DNA from: Leifsonia sp. SCN 70-46
GTDB taxonomy: Bacteria > Actinomycetota > Actinomycetes > Actinomycetales > Microbacteriaceae
Direction of reading: 5' to 3'
Length of the DNA: 64,000 nt
Assembly (NCBI GenBank): GCA_001725325.1
Contig: MEFY01000002.1
Span: 1 to 64,000 of the forward strand
The notes below the pieces were generated by a model that worked only from the letters and a program-made list of their open reading frames with translations, ran no database searches and had not been told where the DNA came from. This document shows positions 19,695 to 29,450 of the stretch, piece by piece. The position numbers and the translations under genes are program-made. Every line of letters begins with the position of its first letter. Position 1 is the first letter of the stretch.

Positions 19695-21212
19695 TCAGAT
19701 CTCCACATCGCCGTCGACCCAGCCCATGGTCTTGGTGACGGCCTTCTTCCAGTTGCGGTACAGCTGGTCGCGCTCGAGCGCGGGCATCGACGGCGACCAG
19801 CGCTTGTCCTCCGACCAGTTGTCGACGACGTCCTGCTCCCCGCTCCAGAAGCCCACGGCGATACCGGCGGCGAACGCCGCTCCGAGCGCCGTCGTCTCCG
19901 TGACCTTCGGGCGGATGACGTCGACGCCCAGCTGGTCGGCCTGGAACTGCATGAGCAGCTCGTTGGCGACCATGCCGCCGTCGACGCGCAGTTCGGCGAG
20001 GTCGACCCCGGCGTCGGCGTTCATGGCGTCCATGACCTCGCGGGTCTGGAACGCCGTCGCCTCGAGGGCGGCCCTGGCTATGTGGTTCTTGGTGACGTAC
20101 CGGGTCAGGCCCAGGAGCGCGCCGCGCGCATCCGGGCGCCAGTAGGGGGCGAACAGGCCCGAGAACGCGGGGACGAAGTAGGCGCCGCCGTTGTCGTCGA
20201 CCTGGCGCGCGAGCTTCTCGATGTCGGGGGCGTCGGTGAACATGCCGAGGTTGTCGCGCAGCCACTGCACGAGCGAGCCCGTGACGGCGATCGACCCCTC
20301 GAGCGCGTACACCGCCGGCGCGTCGCCGATCTTGTAGCAGACGGTCGTCAGCAGGCCGTTCTTGCTCGTGACGCGCTTGGTGCCGGTGTTGAGCAGCAGG
20401 AAGTTGCCCGTGCCGTAGGTGTTCTTCGCCATGCCCTCGGCGAAGCACGCCTGGCCGAAGGTCGCGGCCTGCTGGTCGCCGAGGATGCCCGCGATCGGCA
20501 CCCCCGTGAGCATGCCGTGCGCGCGCCCGGTGCCGTAGACCTCCGACGACGAGCGGATCTCGGGGAGCATCGACAGCGGGATGCCCATGTCGGCGGCGAT
20601 GTCGTCGCGCCACTGGAGCGTGTCGAGGTCCATGAGCATCGTGCGCGAGGCGTTCGTGACGTCGGTCACGTGCACGCCGCCGTCGACACCGCCCGTGAGG
20701 TTCCACACGAGCCACGTGTCCATGGTGCCGAAGAGCAGCTCGCCGCTGTCGGCGGCCTCGCGCGCCCCGTCGACGTTGTCGAGGATCCAGCGCACCTTCG
20801 GCCCCGCGAAGTAGGTCGCGAGCGGCAGTCCCACGATGTCCTTGTAGCGGTCGGGGCCCTCGGAGCCGCCGAGGTCGTCGACGAGCTTCTGCGTGCGCGT
20901 GTCCTGCCAGACGATGGCGTTCGTGACGGGGATGCCCGTGCGCCTGTTCCACACGACGGTCGTCTCGCGCTGGTTCGTGATGCCCACGGCCGCGATGTCC
21001 TCGGACGTGAGGTTGGCGCGCGTGAGGGCGATCCCGACGACCTCGCGCACGTTGTCCCACACCTGCACGGGGTCGTGCTCGACCCACCCCGCTCGCGGGA
21101 AGATCTGCTCGTGCTCGAGCTGGCCGCTCGCCACCACGCGCGCGGACCGGTCGAAGACGATCGCGCGGGAACTCGTCGTCCCCTGGTCGATCGACAGGAC
21201 GTGCTCGGGCAT
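19695..21212 (-). CDS. glpK: Glycerol kinase
   Basis: GlpK phosphorylates glycerol to sn-glycerol-3-phosphate with ATP. The 505-residue length is standard. Motifs include the start [15 protein letters not shown] (phosphate 1), ITNQRET, the glycerol-binding stretch [17 protein letters not shown], and the C-terminal [15 protein letters not shown] adenosine region. Start ATG at 21212. It lies 34 bases after glpD. No glpF (glycerol facilitator) is in this cluster. Confidence 0.96.
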   Translation of the reverse strand: MPEHVLSIDQGTTSSRAIVFDRSARVVASGQLEHEQIFPRAGWVEHDPVQVWDNVREVVGIALTRANLTSEDIAAVGITNQRETTVVWNRRTGIPVTNAIVWQDTRTQKLVDDLGGSEGPDRYKDIVGLPLATYFAGPKVRWILDNVDGAREAADSGELLFGTMDTWLVWNLTGGVDGGVHVTDVTNASRTMLMDLDTLQWRDDIAADMGIPLSMLPEIRSSSEVYGTGRAHGMLTGVPIAGILGDQQAATFGQACFAEGMAKNTYGTGNFLLLNTGTKRVTSKNGLLTTVCYKIGDAPAVYALEGSIAVTGSLVQWLRDNLGMFTDAPDIEKLARQVDDNGGAYFVPAFSGLFAPYWRPDARGALLGLTRYVTKNHIARAALEATAFQTREVMDAMNADAGVDLAELRVDGGMVANELLMQFQADQLGVDVIRPKVTETTALGAAFAAGIAVGFWSGEQDVVDNWSEDKRWSPSMPALERDQLYRNWKKAVTKTMGWVDGDVEI

Positions 21213-21246
21213 CTGGGCTCTCTCCGTTGAGATGGGTGGGTCGGGT

Positions 21247-23004
21247 CTAGTGGGTGGTGCGGGCGGCGAGGTCGACCATGGGGACGACCTCCTCCGCCGT
21301 GAGGCGCTCGCGGGCCGCGCTCGCGTCGTCCGGCTGCTCGGCGGCGCGCGCGTCCGCCGCTGCGCGGCGACGGTAGAGGTCGACCTCGCGTGCGGTCTGC
21401 TCCGGGCTCCAGCCCAGCACGGCCTCGGCGAGCGCCGCGACCTCGGGGAGGGCGTCCTGCGCCTCGTCGGCGTACTCGTAGACCATGCGCGTGCGGCGCA
21501 TCATGAGGTCGTCGAGGTGCAGCGCACCCTCGTGGGTCATGGCGTAGACGAGCTCGGCGCGCAGGTAGGCGGGGGCGTGCTCGAGTCGCGCCGCGGCGGT
21601 CGCATCGGCGTGCGCGATGTCGGCGATGTCGCGGATGTTCGCCCCGTAGCGGTGGAAGAGGTGGTCGGTGAGCGCCTTGTCCCATCCGAGCGACTCGATG
21701 ACCGACGCGAGCTCGCGCTCGGCGGTGAGGAAGCCGCGCGCGCCCTCGAGGGGGATCCGCGCCGTGACGCACGGCTGGTGCTTCGCGGCCGCGCCGAGCG
21801 CGAAGTCGACGGCATCCTTCGCCATGACGCGGTAGGTCGTGAACTTGCCGCCCGCGATGGAGACGAGGCCCGGCACGGGCGACGCGACGGTGTGCTCGCG
21901 CGAGACCTTGGCCGACTGCGTGCCCTCCTTGGTGCCCGGCTGGAGAAGCGGGCGCAGGCCGGCCCAGGTGCCGATGACATCGTCGCGCGAGATGGGGTGC
22001 GCGAGGACCTTGTTCGCCTCGGCGATCACGTAGTCGATGTCGGCGGCCGTGGCGACGGGGTTCATGAGCTCCTCGTGCCACGGGGTGTCGGTCGTGCCGA
22101 TCACCCAGTAGCGCGACCACGGGATGACGAACAGCACGCTCTTCGAGGTCTGCAGGATGAGCCCCGGCGTGCCCTGGATGCGCTCGCGCGGCACGACGAT
22201 GTGGATGCCCTTCGACGCGAGCACGCGCAGGCCGCCCTCGTCGTCGGCGAGCGCCTGCGACTCCTCGGTCCAGACGCCCGTGGAGCTGATCACGGTCTTG
22301 GCCCGCACGGGGAAGGTCGTGCCGGTCTCGAGGTCCATGACCACGGCGCCGTCGACGGCACCCGCCGCGTTCTTCGTGAGCTCGACGATCTGCGTGCGCG
22401 AGGCCGCGTGGGCGCCGTACGAGGCGGCGGTGCGCAGCACCGTGAGCACGAGCCGCGCGTCGTCGACGTTCGCGTCCCAGTACTCGATCGCGCCGACCGC
22501 CGCGCTCTTCGCGAAGTCGGGGAACGCCTTCGTGAGGCCCGCGCGCGACAGGTGGCGGTGGAACGGCAGCGCGCGACGGCCCCGCCGCACGCTCGCGAGC
22601 AGGTCGTACAGCAGGATGCCCGCACCCACGAACGCGCGCTCGAAGACGCGGTGCCGCAGCGGGTACAGGAAGGGCAGGGGTCGCACGAGGTGCGGGGCGA
22701 TCTCGGTGAGCAGCAGGTCGCGCTCCTTGAGCGCCTCGAGCACGAGCTTGAAGTCGAGCATCTGCAGGTAGCGCAGGCCGCCGTGCACGAGCTTGCTCGA
22801 GCGGCTCGATGTGCCGGCCGCCCAGTCCTGGGCCTCGACCACGGCCGTGGAGAGCCCGCGGCTCGCGGCGTCGAGGGCGATCCCGGCGCCCGTGACTCCC
22901 CCGCCGATGACGAGGATGTCGAGCTCTTCGCCGGGCGTGGTGCTGGCCGCGAGGCGCTCGAGGGCACGGGTGCGGGTCTCGGGGGTGAGGCGGGAGTCGG
23001 TCAT
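21247..23004 (-). CDS. glpD: Aerobic glycerol-3-phosphate dehydrogenase
   Basis: GlpD is a membrane-associated FAD enzyme that oxidises glycerol-3-phosphate to dihydroxyacetone phosphate and passes electrons to quinone. The 585-residue protein has the FAD-binding motif [19 protein letters not shown] (about 27-45), the segment [17 protein letters not shown] and a C-terminal helical domain. ATG at 23004 is chosen because it precedes the FAD domain by the usual distance; the frame upstream is not conserved. It is the first gene of the operon glpD-glpK-hydrolase and is divergent from a SorC-type regulator. Confidence 0.95.
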   Translation of the reverse strand: MTDSRLTPETRTRALERLAASTTPGEELDILVIGGGVTGAGIALDAASRGLSTAVVEAQDWAAGTSSRSSKLVHGGLRYLQMLDFKLVLEALKERDLLLTEIAPHLVRPLPFLYPLRHRVFERAFVGAGILLYDLLASVRRGRRALPFHRHLSRAGLTKAFPDFAKSAAVGAIEYWDANVDDARLVLTVLRTAASYGAHAASRTQIVELTKNAAGAVDGAVVMDLETGTTFPVRAKTVISSTGVWTEESQALADDEGGLRVLASKGIHIVVPRERIQGTPGLILQTSKSVLFVIPWSRYWVIGTTDTPWHEELMNPVATAADIDYVIAEANKVLAHPISRDDVIGTWAGLRPLLQPGTKEGTQSAKVSREHTVASPVPGLVSIAGGKFTTYRVMAKDAVDFALGAAAKHQPCVTARIPLEGARGFLTAERELASVIESLGWDKALTDHLFHRYGANIRDIADIAHADATAAARLEHAPAYLRAELVYAMTHEGALHLDDLMMRRTRMVYEYADEAQDALPEVAALAEAVLGWSPEQTAREVDLYRRRAAADARAAEQPDDASAARERLTAEEVVPMVDLAARTTH

Positions 23005-23099
23005 CGGATCCTGTGTTTCGTCTTGTTTGGCGCTTAACCAGTGGCGCCGTGTGCAGCGTATTGCCGCGTGGGGGGCCTTTGGCAAATTGAGCAGACAAC

Positions 23100-23115
23100 C
23101 TGCACATATGTGCAG
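23100..23115. promoter_or_regulatory. 16-base perfect palindrome in the glpD/regulator gap
   Basis: CTGCACATATGTGCAG at 23100-23115 is its own reverse complement over 16 bases. It ends one base before the ATG of the SorC-type regulator and is 96 bases upstream of glpD. Position and symmetry fit an operator by which the regulator controls itself, and possibly the divergent glp operon. Confidence 0.65.
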
Positions 23116-23116
23116 A

Positions 23117-24082
23117 ATGGAGACCATGGACAAGGAAGAGACGCTGCTCGCCGCGTCGTCGATGTACTACCTACAGGACCTCAAGATGGAGACCATCGCG
23201 AGCCGGCTGCACATGTCGCGCTCGAGCGTCTCGCGCCTGCTCAAGCAGGCGCGCACGAGCGGCCTCGTCGAGATCACCCTCCGGCCCACCCCCACGCGCG
23301 CCCCCGGGGTGAGCCAGTACCTCGCGAGCCAGTTCGGCGTCGAGGTCTACGTCGTGCCCGTCGCCGACTCCGCGGACGTCGCCGAGCGCCTCGAGCAGGT
23401 CGCCCTCACCACGGCCCGCATGGTCACGGGGTGGTTCGACTCCGACATGATCCTCGGCGTCGCCTGGGGCACGACCCTCGGCGCGATCGCACGCCATCTC
23501 GGCCGCAAGCCCACGCGCGGCAGCGCGATCGTGCAGCTCAACGGCGCCGCCAACAACCGCACCTCGGGCGTGGAGTACGTGGGCAACCTCATGTCGCGGT
23601 TCGGCGACGCGTTCGACGCCACGGTGAACCTCTTCCCCGTGCCCGCGTTCTTCGACTACGCCGAGACGCGGCGCGCGATGTGGCGCGAGCGCTCGGTCGC
23701 GCGCGTGCTCGACGTGCAGCGCCGCGCCGACATCGCCCTGTTCTCGATCGGCGCCGTCGCGGGCGAGGTGCCGAGCCACGTGTACTCGGCCGGCTACCTC
23801 GAGTCGGAGGACATCGCGTCCCTCGAGTCGGAGGGCGTCGTGGGCGACGTGTGCACGGTGTTCCTGCGTGCCGACGGCACGTACGAGGATCTCGCCCTGA
23901 ACGAACGTGCAACCGGGCCGACCCCCGGCGAGCTGCGCCGCGTGCCCCGGAGGGTGTGCGCCGTCGCGGGCGACAGCAAGGTCATCCCGCTGCTCGCCGC
24001 CCTGCGCGCGGGCGTCATCACGCACCTCGTCGTCGACGAGCAGACCGCGACGCGGCTCATGGCCGTCGACGCGGCGGCCTAG
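23117..24082 (+). CDS. SorC/DeoR-type sugar-binding transcriptional regulator
   Basis: This 321-residue regulator has an N-terminal helix-turn-helix (about 18-45, METIASRLHMSRSSVSRLLK) and a SorC-type effector domain (about 60-315) related to sugar-phosphate isomerases, with GVAWGTTLGAIARHL and SAGYLESEDI. It is divergent from glpD, so glycerol-3-phosphate or a related polyol phosphate is the likely effector; in many bacteria this job is done by GlpR of the DeoR family instead. Start ATG at 23117; ATG at 23126 (MDKEE) is equally possible and would free the palindrome completely from the start. Confidence 0.87.
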   Translation: METMDKEETLLAASSMYYLQDLKMETIASRLHMSRSSVSRLLKQARTSGLVEITLRPTPTRAPGVSQYLASQFGVEVYVVPVADSADVAERLEQVALTTARMVTGWFDSDMILGVAWGTTLGAIARHLGRKPTRGSAIVQLNGAANNRTSGVEYVGNLMSRFGDAFDATVNLFPVPAFFDYAETRRAMWRERSVARVLDVQRRADIALFSIGAVAGEVPSHVYSAGYLESEDIASLESEGVVGDVCTVFLRADGTYEDLALNERATGPTPGELRRVPRRVCAVAGDSKVIPLLAALRAGVITHLVVDEQTATRLMAVDAAA

Positions 24083-25365
24083 CCCAGGTACTCCTCGAGC
24101 GCCGCGGCCTCGGAGTCGACGGTCGCCGCCGGCACGAGGTCGGACGCCTGGGCCCTGAGCACGGCCACCCAGTCGTCGAGGATGCCCTGCGCGGCGCCGC
24201 TCGTGATGAGCTCCTCCTGCAAGTCGACCTTCGCCTGCGCGTAGAGCGCCGCGAAGTCCGCATCCGCGAGGAACCGGTCCACGAGCACGTTCGCCTGCTC
24301 GCGGCCCATGCCGCCCTGCGGGCCGCCGTTGCCCCCGCCGCCCTGGGGCGGGTTGCCGCCTCCCGGCCGCGGGCCTCCGGCGCCGGCCCCTCCCCCGCCG
24401 TCGACGTTCGACGTGCCGAACGCGAGGTTGAGGTCCCAGCTCACGACCGTCATGATGCCGGTCTCCTCGTCGTACCGCAGGTAGGAGTTGTTGCCCGGTC
24501 CGTTGATGTCGTCGAAGTTGTCGACGAGGTCCTGGAACGCGAGGTAGGTCGCGAAGGAGTCGACGTCGAGGTACGTCCCGAGGCCTGAGGCGAAGGTCGC
24601 GTCGTCCGACTCGTTGATGAACTTGAGGAACGCGATGAGCGGGGTGAGGTCGTCATCCCCGGCCTCCTGGTCGAAGACGTCGGCGTACGACTCCGGGTCG
24701 TCGCCGCGGTAGCTGTAGTCGCCGCCGGCCTCGGCCTTGTAGACGAGGCCCTCGTCGCCGAACTGCTGCTCGTCCCACGTTCCGTCGGGGTTCTGGATGA
24801 CGAGCCGCAGCTTCTGGTCGCCGCCGTCGAAGCTGATGCGCGACGACACCGCCTGCTCGCTCGCGAGGCCCGCGGCGTCGAGCATCTCGAGCGCGAGCGC
24901 CTCGTTGAGGGCCGTCTCGGTGGAACTGCCGCGCACGACGAGCTCGGTCGCGTCGAGGTAGTGCTGGTCGTCGACGTACTTGTCGAGGTCGATGAGCCAC
25001 GGCAGCGTCGACGGGTCGGACGTCGAGGTGACGACACGCAGCGTCGAGTTGCCCTTGAGCTTGATGCCCACGTCGTGCAGCGTCGTGCCGTCGATCGTGA
25101 CGGTGGCGGTGCCCCACTCCTTCTCGCCCGTCGCGAGGTAGGCGTCGATGAGGGCCTGGTAGTCGGCGTCGGTGATGGCGATCTCGTGCACGGCGCCCGT
25201 GTCCCAGAACGTGCTGTCCGAGGCATCCACGACCGTCGCCGTCGGCGTCTCGACCGGGGCCGTCGGTGCGGCCGCCGTGCAGGCCGTGAGACCGCCGCCC
25301 ACGAGGGCGAGGCTTGTGACGACGGCGACCCGGCGGGCGATGCGTGCGGCGATGAGCTGGTTCAT
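24079..25365 (-). CDS. CotH-family lipoprotein
   Basis: This 428-residue protein has an N-terminal lipoprotein signal (lipobox LTAC, residue about 29). A CotH domain follows: WGTATVTIDGTTLHDVGIKLKG-type N-terminal strands, and the C-terminal signature SWDLNLAFG, where the aspartate corresponds to the metal-binding residue of CotH kinases. CotH is an atypical secreted protein kinase in Bacillus spore coats; in actinobacteria such lipoproteins are of unknown role. A Gly/Pro-rich insert (about 340-370) follows the signature. It is convergent with the SorC regulator and overlaps it by four bases. Confidence 0.85.
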   Translation of the reverse strand: MNQLIAARIARRVAVVTSLALVGGGLTACTAAAPTAPVETPTATVVDASDSTFWDTGAVHEIAITDADYQALIDAYLATGEKEWGTATVTIDGTTLHDVGIKLKGNSTLRVVTSTSDPSTLPWLIDLDKYVDDQHYLDATELVVRGSSTETALNEALALEMLDAAGLASEQAVSSRISFDGGDQKLRLVIQNPDGTWDEQQFGDEGLVYKAEAGGDYSYRGDDPESYADVFDQEAGDDDLTPLIAFLKFINESDDATFASGLGTYLDVDSFATYLAFQDLVDNFDDINGPGNNSYLRYDEETGIMTVVSWDLNLAFGTSNVDGGGGAGAGGPRPGGGNPPQGGGGNGGPQGGMGREQANVLVDRFLADADFAALYAQAKVDLQEELITSGAAQGILDDWVAVLRAQASDLVPAATVDSEAAALEEYLG

Positions 25366-25481
25366 GGCGGCAAGTCCACCGGCGCCGCATTCGACCCGTC
25401 TCGGTGGGGACTATGGGTTGCCTATGAGCGGTCCGCCGAACCGAGCAGTGCCGTTCGAGCTCGTTGCGGAGGAGCTCGTCG

Positions 25482-26111
25482 CTAGCGCCAGACAGGCCTG
25501 AACTGGATCGAGATGCGCGGGCCGACGGCCTGCTTGGTCTTGAGGATGGCGTGCTCGTAGGTGCGCTGGCATGAGCCGCCCATGACGATGAGGTCGCCGT
25601 GGCCGACCGCGAAGCGCCGCGTCTCGCCGCCGCCCTTGGGCCGCACGGAGAGCGAGCGCTCGGCACCCACCGAGAGGATCGCGACCATCGTGTCGCGGTC
25701 GATCGTGCGGCCCACGCGGTCGCCATGCCAGGCGACGCTGTCGTCGCCCGTGCGGTAGAAGCACAGGCCGGCAGTCTCGAACACCTGTCCGATCGGGCGG
25801 CCGTAGTGGTCGTTGAGCGCGTGCTTCGCGTCGACGAGCACGGGGTCGGGCAGCTGGTCGGCCGGTCCGAAGGAGGCCACGAGCCGCGGCACCGCGACGA
25901 CCCTGTCGTACATCTCGCGGGTGTCCGCCCTCCACGGCACATCCACGGCCAGCCGCTCGAAGAGGGCGTCGGAGTTGGACAGCCACCCGGGCCTGATGTC
26001 GATCCACGCGCCGTGGTCGAGGGGGATGCGCTCGACCATGACACCCAGGGGGCGCAGCTCGGGCTCGGACGTGATGTCGTCGAAGAGTGAGGTCTGGAAC
26101 GCGATGCTCAT
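25482..26111 (-). CDS. AlkB-like Fe(II)/2-oxoglutarate dioxygenase
   Basis: AlkB proteins remove alkyl groups from DNA or RNA bases by oxidation. This 209-residue protein has the iron-binding HxD in AWHGDRVG, the distal histidine in RTYEHAILKTK and the 2-oxoglutarate-binding RxxxxxR in GPRISIQFRP, so it should be active. ATG at 26111 has AGGGTGAA upstream; a GTG three codons earlier is possible. It is not linked to ada/alkA here. Start region MSIAFQTSLFDD is typical of actinobacterial AlkB homologues. Confidence 0.9.
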   Translation of the reverse strand: MSIAFQTSLFDDITSEPELRPLGVMVERIPLDHGAWIDIRPGWLSNSDALFERLAVDVPWRADTREMYDRVVAVPRLVASFGPADQLPDPVLVDAKHALNDHYGRPIGQVFETAGLCFYRTGDDSVAWHGDRVGRTIDRDTMVAILSVGAERSLSVRPKGGGETRRFAVGHGDLIVMGGSCQRTYEHAILKTKQAVGPRISIQFRPVWR

Positions 26112-26259
26112 GCATTTCACCCTAGCAACATTCGAATCTATGTTCGATAGGCGTATCCATGATTTGTCGTTCGGGTGCGCCGATGCAGGTCGCGAGTAGG
26201 GGCGCGCCCGGCTGGGCCGCCCTCGCGGGGCTGATCGCCCCGGGCACTAGCATCGGCCC

Positions 26260-26847
26260 ATGAGGCTCTACCTCAGCTCGTACCGCCTCGGCCGCCGCGC
26301 CGAGCTCCTCAGGCATGCCGGACCCGGCACGGGCCGCGCACGCATCGTGCTCAACGCCCTCGATGTCTACGGCGAAGGCCGGCTCCACAGCTACGACAGA
26401 GAGGCCGACGATCTCGTCGGTCTCGGCTACGAGCCGGCCGAGCTCGATCTTCGCGCGGGGCCGGTCGAGCTCGCGGGCGTCGACCTGCTGTGGGTTGTGG
26501 GCGGCAACGCGTTCGTGCTCGCGGCGGCCGCGGAGAGGGCCGGACTCAGGGATGCGCTCCGCTCATCCTGGGCCGCGGGCTCCGGTCTGATCTATGCCGG
26601 CTACTCCGCGGGTGCGTGCGTCGCCGGCCCCGACCTCACGGGGATCACCGCCATGGACGACCCGTCCGAGGCCGACTACGACGGCCTGCCACCCGGGTTG
26701 GGGCTCATCCCCGAGCGGATCGTGCCGCACTGGCGATCCGACCACCGGGAGGCCCCGGCAGCGGAGGAGGCGGTCGCGGCGCTTGTCGAGCGCGGCGACG
26801 CGCACCTGCCCCTGCGCGACGGCGACGACCACGTGGTGGGGCTCTGA
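26260..26847 (+). CDS. Peptidase E-like (S51) protein
   Basis: This 195-residue protein belongs to the peptidase E branch of the class I glutamine-amidotransferase-like fold, which hydrolyses Asp-X dipeptides. The nucleophile serine is in YAGYSAGACVAG (about residue 112). The acidic and histidine partners may lie in PHWRSDH. The early motif LLWVVGGNAFVLAAA is also typical. It is a little shorter than E. coli PepE at the C-terminus. ATG at 26260. It is divergent from the AlkB gene. Confidence 0.8.
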   Translation: MRLYLSSYRLGRRAELLRHAGPGTGRARIVLNALDVYGEGRLHSYDREADDLVGLGYEPAELDLRAGPVELAGVDLLWVVGGNAFVLAAAAERAGLRDALRSSWAAGSGLIYAGYSAGACVAGPDLTGITAMDDPSEADYDGLPPGLGLIPERIVPHWRSDHREAPAAEEAVAALVERGDAHLPLRDGDDHVVGL

Positions 26848-26857
26848 CGCAGAAGCG

Positions 26858-27094
26858 CTAGGGCCGCGCGGCGTCGTCCGCCATCTCGAGGTAGCCGCTC
26901 AGGCGCGCGATGAAGTCGTTCGACGGGCGGTAGGCCGCATCCGCCGACGACTTCTCGAACTCGCGCTGAAGCTCGTCGATGGCGTCGTCGATCTCGAGCA
27001 CGGCGAGCGCGTTGCGCTGCTCGTTGTCGAGCGCGACGAGGAATCCGATGGCACGGTCGATGTCGGCGGGGCCGCCGTAGGCGTAGTCAGGCAT
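26858..27094 (-). CDS. Small conserved hypothetical protein
   Basis: This 78-residue protein starts MPDYAYGGPADIDRAIGFLV and is mostly helical and acidic (DDAIDELQREFEKSS). No domain is recognised and there is no signal or hydrophobic helix. It lies convergent to peptidase E, 10 bases away, and is divergent from the SRPBCC gene. Codon use matches neighbours, which supports it being real. Function unknown. Confidence 0.6.
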   Translation of the reverse strand: MPDYAYGGPADIDRAIGFLVALDNEQRNALAVLEIDDAIDELQREFEKSSADAAYRPSNDFIARLSGYLEMADDAARP

Positions 27095-27132
27095 GGGGCC
27101 AGCCTAGGACGCCCGGGTGGATACTGGTCGGC

Positions 27133-27564
27133 ATGGCGACCCGCACCTTCGAGCTCACGACGCGCGTGCCCGTCGCGCCCGAGACCGCTATCGACTTCCT
27201 CGCCGACCTCGCCGCGCACCGAGGCATGCACCCCTACCTCGTCGAGGCGCGCATCGTCGCGAGCGGCGAGGGATGGCACGACTGGCTCGTCGTGGAGCGT
27301 CCGGCCCTCGGGCCCCTCCGCTACACGATCCGCTTCCCCGCGAGGATGACCCGCACCTCGCCCACGACGCTCCGCGGCGACGTCACCGCCGCCCCCGGCT
27401 GCACCCTCGTGACCTCGACGACCGCGGTGGCCGACGGCTCGGGCGCGACGGTCACGGAGTCCACGGTCGTCACCGCCCCCGCACTCCTCGTGGGCTACAT
27501 GGCCAAGCACGCCCGAGTGGCGCACGAGCGCACTTACTCCCTGCTGCCGCGCGAGCTGTCCTAG
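27133..27564 (+). CDS. SRPBCC-type (START-like) protein
   Basis: This 143-residue protein begins TFELTTRVPVAPETAIDFLADLAAH, the first strand and helices of the SRPBCC / polyketide-cyclase-like fold, which forms a deep ligand cavity. The middle is beta-rich (TSPTTLRGDVTAAPG) and it ends in a long helix, as in the family. Ligand unknown. Start ATG at 27133. It is convergent to the PCD-VOC gene. Confidence 0.75.
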   Translation: MATRTFELTTRVPVAPETAIDFLADLAAHRGMHPYLVEARIVASGEGWHDWLVVERPALGPLRYTIRFPARMTRTSPTTLRGDVTAAPGCTLVTSTTAVADGSGATVTESTVVTAPALLVGYMAKHARVAHERTYSLLPRELS

Positions 27565-27586
27565 CGGCAGATCGCGGCGCAGGTGC

Positions 27587-28231
27587 TCAGCCCCGATCCG
27601 GCCAGGGCGCGATGTCGACGCCGTGGTTGTCGGGCGAGGCGAGCGTCCACCAGTGCGGCGGGTTGGAGCTGTCGGCGATGCGTCCGCCCGCCGCGACCGC
27701 AGCCTCGATGATCGCCTCGGCCTGGTCGACCGGCACGTACACGTCGAGGTGGGAACGACCGCGTCCCGCGTGCCCTTCCCGGATCTCGTGGAACCACATG
27801 CGCGGGTTGCGCTCCTCGGGGTCACGGGCATCCTCGTCGCCGAGCGGCACGTAGCCGAGCACGGCCTGCCAGAAGTCGCGCACCTCGACCCCCGGCGCGT
27901 GCGCCACCGCGAGCTGCACCTGCCGCAGCGAGCCCGGCTCGGGCTTGAGCCCCAGCTCGCCCGCGCGCGCCTGGATCCACTGTGCGGCGGCCAGATCGTC
28001 GGCGTCGAGGAACATGCTCTCGTGCGAAGGCAGCCGCACCGTCACCGACGACCGCCGTAGGTCGACCTGCGGGTCGCTCGCGATGCCCCCGCGCGCGGAT
28101 GCGGCGGCGATGTCCGAGGCGAGGGCGGCGCCCCCGGCCAGGTCGTCCGTGCGGTAGCGCGCATGCAGCCCGTTGCCCAGCACGCGCCAGTCGCCGACTC
28201 CGGTCGACGCATGGAACTCCGAAACGTCCAT
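27587..28231 (-). CDS. Pterin-dehydratase-like plus VOC domain protein
   Basis: This 214-residue protein has an N-terminal domain (about 10-95) resembling 4a-hydroxytetrahydrobiopterin dehydratase: ASDIAAA, then DPQVDLRRSSVTVRLPSHE and LDADDLAAAQWIQ, where the usual HH-P of active dehydratases is degenerate. The C-terminal half (about 105-214) is a VOC (glyoxalase/bleomycin-resistance) domain with RSHLDVYVP and ending DIAPWP. Such fusions are common in actinobacteria and their function is unknown. ATG at 28231 has GGAGG upstream. Confidence 0.8.
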   Translation of the reverse strand: MDVSEFHASTGVGDWRVLGNGLHARYRTDDLAGGAALASDIAAASARGGIASDPQVDLRRSSVTVRLPSHESMFLDADDLAAAQWIQARAGELGLKPEPGSLRQVQLAVAHAPGVEVRDFWQAVLGYVPLGDEDARDPEERNPRMWFHEIREGHAGRGRSHLDVYVPVDQAEAIIEAAVAAGGRIADSSNPPHWWTLASPDNHGVDIAPWPDRG

Positions 28232-28291
28232 CTCGCTACCTCCTGACCTCACGGTAGGCGGTGCGTCGGACAACCGGGACTAGCCCCCGCC

Positions 28292-28370
28292 CCGTGAAGC
28301 GGCCGACAGGGCACTTTCGGCGAGCGGCCGGGGCAACTCCGCGAAAAGTGCCCTCTGGACCGATTCACGA
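28292..28370. repeat. Intergenic inverted repeat, family A copy 2
   Basis: Arms at 28292-28322 and 28340-28370 are imperfectly complementary over about 31 bases. The right arm read in reverse starts TCGTGAATCGGTCCAGAGGG and continues into GCACTTTTCGCG, matching copy 1 (TCGATCCAAAGCGCAGTTTT) at most positions. It lies between a VOC-domain gene and tRNA-Ala. It is the most diverged of the three copies. Confidence 0.7.
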
Positions 28371-28403
28371 GGCGCCGCGGCGGTCGGAGCGCCGGTTAAA
28401 CGA

Positions 28404-28431
28404 AGAACGCCGCTCGATCGAGCGGCGTTCT
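28404..28431 (-). terminator. Terminator hairpin after tRNA-Ala
   Basis: A perfect 28-base palindrome (half-site AGAACGCCGCTCGA) lies 5 bases past the 3' end of tRNA-Ala in its direction of transcription and is followed by TCGTTTAA. This is the expected position and form for the tRNA terminator. Confidence 0.75.
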
Positions 28432-28436
28432 CACTG

Positions 28437-28512
28437 TGGTGGACCCTAGGAGATTTGAACTCCTGACCTCCTCGATGCGAACGAGGCGCGCTACCAACTG
28501 CGCCAAGGGCCC
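28437..28512 (-). tRNA. tRNA-Ala(CGC)
   Basis: This 76-base cloverleaf includes an encoded CCA end. The acceptor stem GGGCCCT/AGGGTCC contains the G3-U70 pair that identifies alanine tRNAs. The D stem is GCGC/GCGC, the anticodon stem CCTCG/CGAGG, the loop TTCGCAT with anticodon CGC, and the T arm AGGAG-TTCAAAT-CTCCT. All stems pair without mismatch. Confidence 0.97.
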
Positions 28513-28559
28513 CTGCGCCGCCGAAGCGACTCAGACAAGCGTCAACGATACCAGATGTG

Positions 28560-29381
28560 TCAGGCGCGGCGACGCGCGAGCACGGCATCGAGGTCGGGCG
28601 TCGAGGGCGCCTCGTCGCCCACGATCCCCATGGTGGCGAACGGCGACGAGGATGCCGCGGCGACCCGCAGCGGCGTCGCCTCGCGCTCGGCGTTCCGGAG
28701 CGCCCGCTCCGCGGCGACCGCCGCGAGCTTGAGCTCGAACGCCGGATCCTCGACGGCCGCGGCCGCCTCGACGGTCGAGCGCGACAGGTACATGGGCTTG
28801 GGGACCGGCACGGGGGTCCACTCCGCCTCGCGCTGGGCGACGACGCGCGCCTCGGCGGGGCCGAGGGAGGTGCGGCGTGCGGGGCGGGCGACCGCGGGGG
28901 CGGTGCGCGCGCGAGAGACCTCGGCGATGCGGGCGAGGAGCGCGAGGCTGCCGACCACGGCGGCACCCGAGATGGCGAGGGTCACCCACGACTGGGCGAC
29001 GACCTGCACGATCGCCGTGACCGACGAGGCGATGAGCACGAGCGTCGTCGCGGCGCGCGTGCGGCGCATCCTGCGGCCCGCCGCGGCGACCTGCGCGGCG
29101 CTCGGCTGGGCGCGCTGCACGGGGCGGCCCACGGAGACGGGGCCCTGGCGGTACTCGGCGCGCTGCTGGAGGGCGAGCTGGCGGGCCGCGGCCTCGGCGC
29201 GCACGGCGGCGGGCACCTCCGCGGTCTCGGCGAGCACGCGGATGGTCTGCTGGAGCCGCACGGCATTCCTCTCGGTGGCGAGGTACTCGCGTCGTTTGAA
29301 CCAGTTCGGCACGAGGTAGACGAGCCAGAGGGCCGCGGCGATGGCGAGCATGATCCCGCCGCCGAGCCCCGTGAGTTCCAT
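28560..29381 (-). CDS. Conserved actinobacterial membrane protein
   Basis: This 273-residue protein has an N-terminal transmembrane segment (about 9-26, GIMLAIAAALWLVYLVPNW) and two central segments (about 108-150), with long Ala/Arg-rich cytoplasmic stretches between and after. It sits upstream in the same strand-block as rimJ and galU, the position of the conserved membrane protein next to rimJ-galU in mycobacteria. Its function is unknown. ATG at 29381; gap of 69 bases to rimJ. Confidence 0.75.
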   Translation of the reverse strand: MELTGLGGGIMLAIAAALWLVYLVPNWFKRREYLATERNAVRLQQTIRVLAETAEVPAAVRAEAAARQLALQQRAEYRQGPVSVGRPVQRAQPSAAQVAAAGRRMRRTRAATTLVLIASSVTAIVQVVAQSWVTLAISGAAVVGSLALLARIAEVSRARTAPAVARPARRTSLGPAEARVVAQREAEWTPVPVPKPMYLSRSTVEAAAAVEDPAFELKLAAVAAERALRNAEREATPLRVAAASSSPFATMGIVGDEAPSTPDLDAVLARRRA

Positions 29382-29450
29382 GGCTAAAAGATACGAGCCG
29401 GAGGGGCCCGAACGCCGGATCGACGCGGCGGCAGTTTCTGAAAAGCGCAG

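Noticed and set aside
26122-26388. Minus-strand 88-residue frame between AlkB and peptidase E
   Set aside because: Antisense to the start of the peptidase E gene, without a family match.
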